Shown: piece by piece, positions 14,795 to 23,762 of the stretch
Position numbering within the stretch: position 1 is the first letter of the stretch
How the letters are laid out: each line of letters starts with the position of its first letter
IMG/VR virus record: IMGVR_UViG_3300029309_000059
Coordinates: 1-53,689 of that record
Direction: 5' to 3' (one strand)
Length of the DNA: 53,689 bases
DNA from: a virus
Made by a program: the position numbers and the translations under genes
Notes under the pieces: model-generated
Database searches by the model: none
Told to the model about the DNA's origin: nothing
What the model saw: only the letters and a program-made list of their open reading frames with translations

Positions 14795-16702
14795 TCAATA
14801 TCCTGAGGTATCAGGTGTTTGATCGTTAGGAGTTGAAGCTCCACCCGTAGCGTCGTCCGCTCGACTCATCGCTGCTGCAGCCAGGATGTCTACATCCAAG
14901 AAAACAGACTCACCGTTAGCGAGCTCAATCTTACCATACAAATCTCTCAATGCAGCGTTGATTTGCTTTATGGCAGAAGAGCCATTTGAAGTGGCGGGGT
15001 TCAGTACAACAAGAGGGATGGTTTGCCCTCCGACAGTAGAGCCCGTCTTACCCTCCTTGAGCGGTCTTATCACGTTCTTCAGAGCTATAGTTCCGTCTGG
15101 CCAGAAGGCAAAGTCAACTGGGTTGACATCTATCTTAGTGCCTGGGTTTTCTGGGTCGTCTATACGAATAGTTTTGCCCTGAGACTTGAATTCAGACAGG
15201 GTGTACTCAAAACGAGTTGGATCGTCAGGAAGCTCTACCGCAGTCGTAGTTGGGATGAGACCCATCAAGAAGTTGTAAGCCGCGACTCTATTCGATTCAA
15301 CGCTCAAATCAACATTACCTGTACTCTGTGATGTATTCTTGCTCGTAATCTTAATGACGTTTTTGAATGGATTTGGAGTAAAGACTTGTTCAACTTCAAC
15401 CTTCTCAAAGATGTTAGCGAGCGCTTCATCGTCCGCGTCCAAAGCAGCATTTTTGAGAGCAAACAGAATATCGTTAACTGTTTGTTCAGCAGTGCTTTCG
15501 TTTTGTTTTTTCAAAAATTCAGAAGGTGTAACCACACCATCGTCATTCTGAGCGTTGTTGTTTATCAACTGCTCATAGTTATTACTTCCAATATTGATAG
15601 CGTCTGAAAGTCTGGTCGGGCTCAAGTCCGCAACAGCCCTAGCCTGCCTGTCAGCTCGATTCTTTTGGTCTGCCGTCCTCGTGTCGGTAGTTCTAGTTGT
15701 TTGGGCCTGTTCGTAGCGTTCAGAGTTAAGTATAAAGACTTTTCTCCCCTCTTCGTTGAGCCTTGCTACATCAGACTCATAACCCTCTGGAGCTAACCCA
15801 GTTTGAATGTATGAGTTTTTTACTTCTGAACTTGTACCAATATCTTTAGCTAGCGTATCAAAAATCATTCTTCTAAAATCAACACCATCCTTACCTGTCC
15901 TGTCAATGTGAGTATCCCAATACGCGCCAGCATCTTCTTCATTCCATTTGCCTGTCCTAGTCTTAATCCAGTTGTAAACATCATCGGTTCTAGCAAAGTC
16001 TTCCAAGGGGATAGACTGAGCTGGCTTGACATTCGCCATGAGTATGTTTGAGCCAAGATTTATGTGAGGCATGTCGAAGATCGGTATCTCCTGCTCTGAT
16101 CTCGCTCCATTTGCCATATCAATAGGCTTTGCCACTACATTACCGTCGGTGTCTATCCTTATCGTTTTAGGGTCATATCCGCCAGTATTCAAGTAAGATA
16201 GAGTTTGTTGGGCGCCAAGGTATTCGTCATTTTGAAGCTCTAGATCTTGATCTAAATAAAAGTCTTCAGCCCCACCCTCAGCATCTCTTATCATGATGTC
16301 CATGTAGGTGTTACCTTGTCCTTTGGCAGAGGCGTTACCATATGTATCTTGATAATGCTGTTTCGCAGACTTAATCATGTTGCTCAAGTTGGCAACATCG
16401 TTTTCGTATCTACCAGGATCTCTATCGTAAGCACCGCTATCAAATGTAGATTCAATAAAATCTCGATACATGTTGATGGCGTCTCTGTGTGCGTCATACA
16501 CCTGACCTAGCTGCTCACCGTGAATATCTATGGTAGCCTGCTTTTGCTGTCTTTGCTGCTCTTGCAGTAACCTCTTGGCCAACGTTTGCTGGTCTAAAGA
16601 TCTTGTCTTAAAACCTTCAATACGTTTTTTATACTCAGCTATAGGGTCTACTGTAGAACCAGAAGAAAAAACTCCGTTCAATGACGAGTAATCAATGGCC
16701 AT
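14795..16702 (-). CDS. Late structural or internal protein, unknown
   Basis: A 635-residue hydrophilic protein. The N-terminal 150 residues are coiled-coil-prone (RLLQEQQRQQKQ); the middle is mixed with Asp/Asn-rich loops; the C-terminus is disordered and ends PDTSGY. No known motif is seen. It lies between the giant protein and the KYEHGG-bearing protein with minimal spacing (20 bp downstream, 1-bp overlap upstream). Position suggests a minor virion protein, possibly cargo ejected with DNA. Confidence 0.5.
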   Translation of the reverse strand: MAIDYSSLNGVFSSGSTVDPIAEYKKRIEGFKTRSLDQQTLAKRLLQEQQRQQKQATIDIHGEQLGQVYDAHRDAINMYRDFIESTFDSGAYDRDPGRYENDVANLSNMIKSAKQHYQDTYGNASAKGQGNTYMDIMIRDAEGGAEDFYLDQDLELQNDEYLGAQQTLSYLNTGGYDPKTIRIDTDGNVVAKPIDMANGARSEQEIPIFDMPHINLGSNILMANVKPAQSIPLEDFARTDDVYNWIKTRTGKWNEEDAGAYWDTHIDRTGKDGVDFRRMIFDTLAKDIGTSSEVKNSYIQTGLAPEGYESDVARLNEEGRKVFILNSERYEQAQTTRTTDTRTADQKNRADRQARAVADLSPTRLSDAINIGSNNYEQLINNNAQNDDGVVTPSEFLKKQNESTAEQTVNDILFALKNAALDADDEALANIFEKVEVEQVFTPNPFKNVIKITSKNTSQSTGNVDLSVESNRVAAYNFLMGLIPTTTAVELPDDPTRFEYTLSEFKSQGKTIRIDDPENPGTKIDVNPVDFAFWPDGTIALKNVIRPLKEGKTGSTVGGQTIPLVVLNPATSNGSSAIKQINAALRDLYGKIELANGESVFLDVDILAAAAMSRADDATGGASTPNDQTPDTSGY

Positions 16703-18153
16703 CAGTCTTTGAATTGAGGTTTAGACAAAAGATTCTTCAAAAACTTCAACAGACCCTTGGGGTTGTTATCTTCTATCAGCTTCTCCATTGTATCTGCCTG
16801 CTTAGGATTGAAGACAAGCTCACCTCCAGTAAGCTCTGCCTCCTTTGTCCCGTCCTCTTCGTCGATAACCGCCTTTTTGTTGGTGTCATGGTTGAACTCA
16901 CCCTCAGTCTTGAAGCCCTCTTCCCCCATATACTTCATGCCCATAGCACCCTCTTCAGTTTCTTCAACTTCTTCAGTTTCTTCAGTTTCTGGAGCCTCCT
17001 CTGTGTCTGGAGCCTCTTCTGTGTCTGGAGCCTCTTCTTTGTCTGGAGCTTCTTCAGTTTTTGCAGCAGCTTTTTCTTCCTCTTGCCGCTTGTTATAATC
17101 CGCAATGGCTTGTTCTATGATCTTTTTCAAATTGTCATCGTCAGCAAGCACATCAAATTTCGTGTATGGAGTCTTTTTAATTCTATCCATATAGACAGAC
17201 ATAGGGTCAAGCAAGGAAGATTGACTATTTCCTCTTATAACGGCCATCATTCTGTTTAATCTATCTATAGTATTTAATTCACCACCATGCTCGTATTTTC
17301 TTATTCTGCCACCATTGGCTAAACCCGCAAGTGGGTCAAAATTTTCTTCTAGCATTACACCTCCCATACCACTTCCACCAGCAGGAGAAAGACCAAGAGT
17401 GCTTAAGTCGTTTTCATTTGGGGTAAGCATTTCCTCTGAGTCAGTGCCAGGGATGTCTTTCTTTCCAGTCAAAGCTCCAGTAAGTCCGCTTGCTGCAGTG
17501 TCCATAAGGAAGCCTGTCAAAGCTTGTCTTCTAGCACTTTGTGCAAGCCTTTGAGCATCTCTACCACGTCTAGCATTTAATTCTCCAACTCTTTCAAATG
17601 CCTGACCTCTTTCTATTTCAGCTTGCATCTGCTCATTGAAAGCATCTACATTTGATGTCTCAGTATCAGTGGCGACACGCCCTAAAGCCTTCGCTGCACT
17701 TCTGCGCTGAGTTAAACCAGCAAGAGCATCTTTTCTAGCCATATCACCCATAGCACCAGACTTTGACATAAGTGCCATTCTAACTCTAGGGTCCATAGTT
17801 CCTGTAGCAGAAGTAGCTAAAGCCTGCTCTCTAGCCTCTGCAGAAGCAGCTTCACCTGCTCGACTAAGACTGTCTTCGTATGCGTCTGTGAAATACTTAG
17901 AAAACTTCTGCCTTTTAGGTGCAAACTCAAGTTCACCCCTACGGGCTCTTTCAAGCATAGCTCTCCCTCTTCTAGCATCGGCTTGTCCTCTAGCTTCATC
18001 CATTCGTCCTTGACGCTCCATATCGGTAGCGGCACCCATCTGCTGGATCATACCAGGCAAACCTGAAATAGCAGTTAAAAGAAAAGGGGCTAAAGCATAG
18101 GAAACACCGTCAAGATGCTCAAATAAGCTTATAATAACGTTAAATACTTCCAT
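16702..18153 (-). CDS. Late virion-associated protein with acidic repeat and TGGELVFNPKQA motif
   Basis: A 483-residue protein. Residues 1-35 are hydrophobic, then Ala/Arg-rich helices (30-230), an internal NGGRIRKYEHGGEL segment (about 280-292), and an acidic (EEAPDT)n tract (about 365-400). A conserved-looking end follows: FNHDTNKKAVIDEED, then ELTGGELVFNPKQA (about 440). The TGGE-(L/Y/F)-V-(F/L)-NPKQ pattern recurs in virion-associated proteins of Bacteroidetes and marine phages, as I recall them. A TATCTTTG box ends 5 nt before its ATG. The function is unknown; an internal or tail-associated role is likely from position. Confidence 0.55.
   Translation of the reverse strand: MEVFNVIISLFEHLDGVSYALAPFLLTAISGLPGMIQQMGAATDMERQGRMDEARGQADARRGRAMLERARRGELEFAPKRQKFSKYFTDAYEDSLSRAGEAASAEAREQALATSATGTMDPRVRMALMSKSGAMGDMARKDALAGLTQRRSAAKALGRVATDTETSNVDAFNEQMQAEIERGQAFERVGELNARRGRDAQRLAQSARRQALTGFLMDTAASGLTGALTGKKDIPGTDSEEMLTPNENDLSTLGLSPAGGSGMGGVMLEENFDPLAGLANGGRIRKYEHGGELNTIDRLNRMMAVIRGNSQSSLLDPMSVYMDRIKKTPYTKFDVLADDDNLKKIIEQAIADYNKRQEEEKAAAKTEEAPDKEEAPDTEEAPDTEEAPETEETEEVEETEEGAMGMKYMGEEGFKTEGEFNHDTNKKAVIDEEDGTKEAELTGGELVFNPKQADTMEKLIEDNNPKGLLKFLKNLLSKPQFKD
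16988..17057. repeat. 18-bp tandem repeat encoding (EEAPDT)n
   Basis: Nearly four head-to-tail 18-bp units, of the form TCTGGAGCCTCTTCTGTG on the + strand with one or two changes each, lie inside the 483-residue gene. They encode its acidic Glu/Pro/Asp/Thr tract. Slippage-prone copy variation is expected between relatives. Confidence 0.8.
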
Positions 18154-18158
18154 ATCGA

Positions 18159-18166
18159 CAAAGATA
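18159..18166 (-). promoter_or_regulatory. TATCTTTG box, 5 nt upstream of ATG
   Basis: On the - strand TATCTTTG fits the Bacteroidetes -7 consensus TAnnTTTG and ends 5 nt before the ATG of the 483-residue gene. It lies in the 29-bp gap after the 1859-residue gene. No TTG is found 17-23 nt upstream. Confidence 0.45.
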
Positions 18167-18182
18167 GTAATTATAAGAACAA

Positions 18183-21100
18183 TTAGGTAAACTCCGATTC
18201 TGTCACATCAACAGACACAGCTGATATTTCAAGTGCATATGGTTTTTTTCTATTAGACACAGAGGCATCTAAAATATTCCCGTTATACGTCAAATCTAAT
18301 ATGGCAAACTTATCTCTTAATTTATCTCCATAAATAGATGGATTAGATTTTACAACTAACAGTGAATTGCTTGAAACGTTAGGATGATTTTCAATGATTG
18401 CTTGTAGAACAGTGATACCTTCAATTGAAGCTATTGCTTGATATTCTTGTAGATCTAAAATAGAACTGCCAAATAAATCTACCCCATTATTTCTAGCAAT
18501 AAATCGAATTGTATTGCTGCTTAAAATCTTATGCGGGATAAGATAAATATTTTCAAACCCAAGAGAGCGTTGAAAGTCTTGAGTGCCTGTAGGAAACCTT
18601 GTATTCAGAGATACAGTTTCACTAGTAATTTTTGTTGAATCAAAAGCACTTTCATAAGAATTTAGATTGAATGCAATCTGTGATATATTGTTTTTAAACT
18701 TAATGTCTACGCATAAAGCTTCAGATCCAGCTACATCAAAATTTTCATCTACAATATTGCCTTTGACATCTGTAAACTTTCCAACAGGATCTGTAACTAC
18801 CAAACCATTTATAAGACCTATCGAAACGTACTGTGAGCTAGCTTCTATTGAAGATCTACCTATCTCTGAATATTCCGTGTCTTCGTATACTTTCCATCTA
18901 TTAATATTTGTTGACTCATTTTTTGTCGTAAGACGACAAGCCACAGAAAAATCGTGAGATGGCTCAATAGATATGGTATTAAAATTCTTGCTCTTAAATA
19001 GATCCACATTAAATACAGATCGCAATTGAGACAAAAATGCTCTATCATAAAATTTAGAAAAAGTAAGATTCGATACGTTGTGTCTGTACAAAACATCATT
19101 CGAAGTTCCTTCTGAAATCTTGTAACTAACAAAGTCTTTAGCTACATGTCCATAACAAGTGGGCAAAAAAGAATATCTAGTAATCCAACCCGTTTCAGAA
19201 GCAGCATCGTAAGCTATAGTTACTGGAGCATTATTACTTAAAAGCGCAACAGAAGGTAGGTTGACGCCTGGTGTAGTTAACTCAGGAGCTTCAGATGAAG
19301 AGTCAAAATGTGACGAGTCAGGTGTTTTGATAGTAACTAAAAATTGATCATTAACGGGGTCATAACCGCCGATGATCCTACATTTAGAGTTTCTAACTTC
19401 TTGATTACCAGACGTTATAGCACTATTTACCTGAATAAATACTTTATCAAAAAATTCAATCATATTTTGATCAGATAGAATCTTCATAGACCCTGTAGGT
19501 GATATTGAAACCACTGAAAAGCTATTCCTATCTGAAAAATAAACGTTGTCATTTGCTACCACAACCGACTCTGCATGACCAGCGGTGCCTACATCGTCAA
19601 CAAAATATCTTGGTGAACTTAAAACCCTGGCGCTACTAACCAAATCGTCTGTGCCATCAGCCTTAGTTGTCATAGACTTGGCAACTTGCAATAAAGAACA
19701 CTTAGATTCTTGCATTGATACCATCTCGTTGCCTATAGAGACTATATAGTTTATGGCACCATAGTCTATGTCCAAATCAAAGAAGTTAATATCTAATGGA
19801 GAGAAGAAAGTGTAAAAGATATTACCAGACTGTACGTTTGTCTTTTCAGAGAATGTGATAGACGCCTCGTGTCTTCTCTCTTCTGCATCAGGATTGTAGA
19901 AATGCATCTTGCCATAACCCTTAGATTGAGACCTGTATAGGTCTGTTACAGAGTTACTTTCTAGATAATAGTTAAGGAAGTTCGACTGAGATGAAGCTCC
20001 CGCTAAATCATTGTCAAACTTAATTAAGTCTTCAAATTGATTGCTATCAGAATTAAAAAGTTGGAAGTTTACAGGCAAGCCTCTGAAGAATACATCGCCA
20101 TACTCAATGACAATATTTGTGTTGGAATGCTGATACCTTCCTGCGGCAGGGTTAAAAGACACAGTCCCCCCATATGGAGTTTCGTAGTAAGCCTGAAGCT
20201 CATCAGACAGATCGTTTTTATAGCTTGTAATTTCAAACACACATCTATTTCCCCACTTGTCTGTGCCAGCCCTTATATCAAGAGCGGTAAATCCGTTTGC
20301 TTCTCTGTTGTTTCTTAGAACCACAAACGACCCTGTCCTTCTCAAAATTGGATTCTGCGTCTCTGCATTAAGATTTTCAGTGACATCTGCCTCATCAAGA
20401 AAAGGGTGCTCATCTTGATCTTTTAAAAATTCCTCTTGACCAACAACATCAAAGACCGCTACATCATCAGCCCATACCCTAGAGGTTTCATCATCGTAGT
20501 AGCTCAAAACCCTTAGCTTGTCGCCAGGTGTAAATCTATAAAGCGTAGTCTCACCAGTATCTTGATCGCGAGCCCCGTAAGCATTGCTGTAAGATATGCT
20601 TTTCCTTTGTAAGTAGTTCAGCGATACGTATATCTTATCCTCCGCGCCAGTAGGTTGATTTTCATTAATAAACGCACCACCAGAGGAATACTGAATAAAT
20701 CTGCTGATCTTAGAAGCAGGGGAGTACACTATCTTATATCTCTCTGCCCAACTTGGTGGCGGATGCAAGAGTTTTTGACGTATAGATACTGGACCTTTTG
20801 TAGCCCCTGGAAGATTTCTTTCTTCATCTGAATAGCCAGGGACGTAAACACTTTCAATAGGGAATACCGTAGAAGCCCTGCCCCTTTGGTCGTAATACAC
20901 CATTCCAAAATCATGAGTATCTCTTGTTTTAAAAGAGCCTATTGATGATCCCATAGTGCCTGTCTGAAGGATAGAACCTAAAGAGTTGAAAGGGGCAGAC
21001 TTTAAATCTTCAATACCAACCTTTCTGTCTATATTAGGTGTACTTTCATTTGCACTATAGATGCTATAAGCTGGAATGGTATCTCCTTGAAATAGATACT

Positions 21101-23762
21101 CGCCCTTAAATGTCAGATAAGGCATGTTGTCCACCAACCCTACTAACGTACTAGACCATACAGAACCATACTTGTTAGAACACGCAACATTAGGTCCAGT
21201 AAATTCTAGCTGATTATTTATATTACCAGTCTGTGCGATTCTATATCTCTCCCCTAGCTCAAAGCTAAACTTCTGATCGTCAGAAGCGCCATCAACACCA
21301 GCTCCACCTGGACCAGCAGCGCCATCGACAACACTTACATCCGCGCTAAAAAAATTCAAGGCCCCACCCGCCGTAGGAGAAAGACCGAAAGCAATAGAAA
21401 TGCTGTCTACAAACCCCTGCCAACAGTTAGAGAATGAAGTTGAAACACCACCAGCTTCGGATGGCATCAAGAATTGAACAACGTTGTCATAAGTGTATGG
21501 TAAACCAATACCTTCTACTACTGACGGCCCCTGTATTTCAGCTAATAAATCTGTTTCTTCGTTAGAATTTAAAGACGGTATATCTAAAGAATAATAATCT
21601 ATAACACGAGTGCCTGTAGCTGGATTATTATTGTTTATTGCTGCCTGATTAAATACAAACCATTCTGCTATAGGCGCTGGGATAATAGATCTACCGCTAA
21701 GAGATGTTGAACCGAAGCCACTAGGAAAGTTAGCACCGCCATCACCTATGGGTCCAATAGTAGATATATTTACTGGGCTTCCATCCTTTTGTCTGTGAAA
21801 AGCTGGCATAGTAGCTCCAGGACCTAAATCAAGAGGCACCATAGGCCAAACTATTTTTGCTACAGTATTAACTCCGAAATTAGTCAACCCCCATAGCGTT
21901 TCCGTAGAGTCAGATATTGCTATTGATGGTGATACATTAGTGTTTAATCTTATATGACCCCTACCCTTTACGGGCCTTGGCAAACAAGTGACGAAATCTT
22001 CTTTGGTGATATTCAACTCATCAACGATCATTCTAACAAAACGAACGCTAGACGTTTGAGGGTTAGTTTCTCCCTGACTATTAAAAAACAGAACCCCAGT
22101 GTTTGCGTCACTTACTGATTCAAAAGAGAATTTTACATTACCTGATTTAAGGATAACAAATGCAAGAGGATGATTTCTGTTTCCAAATCTATCAACGACA
22201 CAACTTATAAGCTGAGAGTTAAGGTCTGTTTGAGCTATCCTATCTCCAGATTCAATACCAGTGACAATATTGTGATCGAGCACGACAGGATCACCTATGT
22301 TTTCTACCCCAGGAGCTTCTATAATTGACATACCTATAGGGCCTGAATCATCTCCAGTAAGTATTTTTGAAATATTAAGACCCAGATCATCAGCACTCAG
22401 GTCATCAGTATCGACACTGAAAACTATGTTTATAGACGCAGAGGCGAAAGGTACTATTAAAGGATTTGCAGCGCTAGAACCAATAGTAAAAGAAACACCT
22501 GAAGATGGAAGATTTGTATCTGAGTTTTGATCATACACCCTACCTTTTAATTTCCCCGACAATACTCCTGGGCGTTGACCTGTTCCTGCTAAAGAGCCTC
22601 TAAAAGACAAAGTTCTAGAATCGGCTATATCTTTTGGACCTTCTGCGTTTAGTATTGATGGATCATTAAAATCACTTATACCGTTCTGCAAAAAAGAACC
22701 ATTAACATCTGAATCTTCAAAAGTTAAACCCTGGTCTCTTTCTACAAGGGTAGTGCCGTAGTATTTGTTACCTGCTACATATAGGTGTATGTTCTTTTCT
22801 GCCCTAAAGTTTATAGTCAAATTATAGTTACCAGCAGGTATAACGTCTGGCAAACCGCTAGAATCTATTTTAAAAGCACAAGAGGCTCCGTGCCTACGTG
22901 GTCCCGAAACAGCTTCTTCATTAAAAATAAATGTAGTTTTTACCTCTAGAGTGGCATCAATTAAATCTTTCGGTCTCTCTCTAAATACAACACTACCTTG
23001 TGACCTGCATATTACTGGATCAAACCCATCAATGTAATTACCATACATAAGCCTGTTATCCGCTACAGCTTGAGCTTCGGCTTTTTTAGGCAGGTTATCA
23101 AAGTTCTTTTGAGATATGTCATTAGATACTATAGGGTAAACCTTATCATTATAGAAAGTGTAAAACCCTAAAGGTGTATCTGTATTTGATTCATCATTAG
23201 CTTCATTAAAAAAGAAGTTCTCATTGTCCTGATTTACTTTGGCACTAACCTCATCTATTATCTGCCAAGCATTTTCTTGACCTTCTCTAAAAAGAATCCT
23301 AACCCTAGAGACCTCATTGGATCCTCTTGGGATTGATAGGTTGCAAATATTTTCTACGTTTATTTGAGAAATAGATTGAGCACCAAGGCGTTCTATAGCG
23401 TCTGGATATGCTACCTCCGAATAACCAGAAATAGAACTTAAAAAGCCATCTATGTATACGTTTTGATATGCAAACTGTATACCATTAGTATTCTTAAAAT
23501 TACTTTCTCCTCTTGTAGGGTCGAACTGAAAATCAAATTGTATGGTAGAGGTTGGCGTCTTAGGACAAGCCATTACGAAGTCTTTCAAGTCTTCACCACT
23601 ATAACCTAAAGCATTACCAGTAAAACTTGTATCACCCTCTATGCACCTTCTGATATTAATCTTTTTCGGTTCGTTTTTATTGTCTGTAAAAAACAAGACA
23701 AAATCAACCTCTGAATCAGATCCAACAAATGGATGAACGTCTTTTGTAACATCGTATGCCAT
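18183..23762 (-). CDS. Very large tail or hub structural protein (1859 aa)
   Basis: A 1859-residue protein, mostly beta-strand with many Asn/Ser/Gly/Asp turns and very few Lys/Glu-rich helices, typical of tail hub or spike-like proteins. The opening DFVLFFTDNKNEPKKINI is a pattern I associate with large tail proteins of marine and Bacteroidetes phages. Around residues 800-830 there is a short Gly/Ala-rich tract (GAAGPGGAGVDGASD). It has no signal peptide. Together with the 849-residue neighbour it probably forms the tail tip or muzzle-like assembly; that is by analogy with crAss-like podoviruses. It follows the 849-residue gene with a 1-bp overlap. Confidence 0.6.
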   Translation of the reverse strand: MAYDVTKDVHPFVGSDSEVDFVLFFTDNKNEPKKINIRRCIEGDTSFTGNALGYSGEDLKDFVMACPKTPTSTIQFDFQFDPTRGESNFKNTNGIQFAYQNVYIDGFLSSISGYSEVAYPDAIERLGAQSISQINVENICNLSIPRGSNEVSRVRILFREGQENAWQIIDEVSAKVNQDNENFFFNEANDESNTDTPLGFYTFYNDKVYPIVSNDISQKNFDNLPKKAEAQAVADNRLMYGNYIDGFDPVICRSQGSVVFRERPKDLIDATLEVKTTFIFNEEAVSGPRRHGASCAFKIDSSGLPDVIPAGNYNLTINFRAEKNIHLYVAGNKYYGTTLVERDQGLTFEDSDVNGSFLQNGISDFNDPSILNAEGPKDIADSRTLSFRGSLAGTGQRPGVLSGKLKGRVYDQNSDTNLPSSGVSFTIGSSAANPLIVPFASASINIVFSVDTDDLSADDLGLNISKILTGDDSGPIGMSIIEAPGVENIGDPVVLDHNIVTGIESGDRIAQTDLNSQLISCVVDRFGNRNHPLAFVILKSGNVKFSFESVSDANTGVLFFNSQGETNPQTSSVRFVRMIVDELNITKEDFVTCLPRPVKGRGHIRLNTNVSPSIAISDSTETLWGLTNFGVNTVAKIVWPMVPLDLGPGATMPAFHRQKDGSPVNISTIGPIGDGGANFPSGFGSTSLSGRSIIPAPIAEWFVFNQAAINNNNPATGTRVIDYYSLDIPSLNSNEETDLLAEIQGPSVVEGIGLPYTYDNVVQFLMPSEAGGVSTSFSNCWQGFVDSISIAFGLSPTAGGALNFFSADVSVVDGAAGPGGAGVDGASDDQKFSFELGERYRIAQTGNINNQLEFTGPNVACSNKYGSVWSSTLVGLVDNMPYLTFKGEYLFQGDTIPAYSIYSANESTPNIDRKVGIEDLKSAPFNSLGSILQTGTMGSSIGSFKTRDTHDFGMVYYDQRGRASTVFPIESVYVPGYSDEERNLPGATKGPVSIRQKLLHPPPSWAERYKIVYSPASKISRFIQYSSGGAFINENQPTGAEDKIYVSLNYLQRKSISYSNAYGARDQDTGETTLYRFTPGDKLRVLSYYDDETSRVWADDVAVFDVVGQEEFLKDQDEHPFLDEADVTENLNAETQNPILRRTGSFVVLRNNREANGFTALDIRAGTDKWGNRCVFEITSYKNDLSDELQAYYETPYGGTVSFNPAAGRYQHSNTNIVIEYGDVFFRGLPVNFQLFNSDSNQFEDLIKFDNDLAGASSQSNFLNYYLESNSVTDLYRSQSKGYGKMHFYNPDAEERRHEASITFSEKTNVQSGNIFYTFFSPLDINFFDLDIDYGAINYIVSIGNEMVSMQESKCSLLQVAKSMTTKADGTDDLVSSARVLSSPRYFVDDVGTAGHAESVVVANDNVYFSDRNSFSVVSISPTGSMKILSDQNMIEFFDKVFIQVNSAITSGNQEVRNSKCRIIGGYDPVNDQFLVTIKTPDSSHFDSSSEAPELTTPGVNLPSVALLSNNAPVTIAYDAASETGWITRYSFLPTCYGHVAKDFVSYKISEGTSNDVLYRHNVSNLTFSKFYDRAFLSQLRSVFNVDLFKSKNFNTISIEPSHDFSVACRLTTKNESTNINRWKVYEDTEYSEIGRSSIEASSQYVSIGLINGLVVTDPVGKFTDVKGNIVDENFDVAGSEALCVDIKFKNNISQIAFNLNSYESAFDSTKITSETVSLNTRFPTGTQDFQRSLGFENIYLIPHKILSSNTIRFIARNNGVDLFGSSILDLQEYQAIASIEGITVLQAIIENHPNVSSNSLLVVKSNPSIYGDKLRDKFAILDLTYNGNILDASVSNRKKPYALEISAVSVDVTESEFT

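Noticed and set aside
16681-17259. 192-residue + strand frame opposite the 483-residue gene, rich in Phe/Ser/Trp/Leu
   Set aside because: It is the antisense mirror of the acidic EEAPDT repeat and Glu-rich region; composition is artefactual and it lacks start context.
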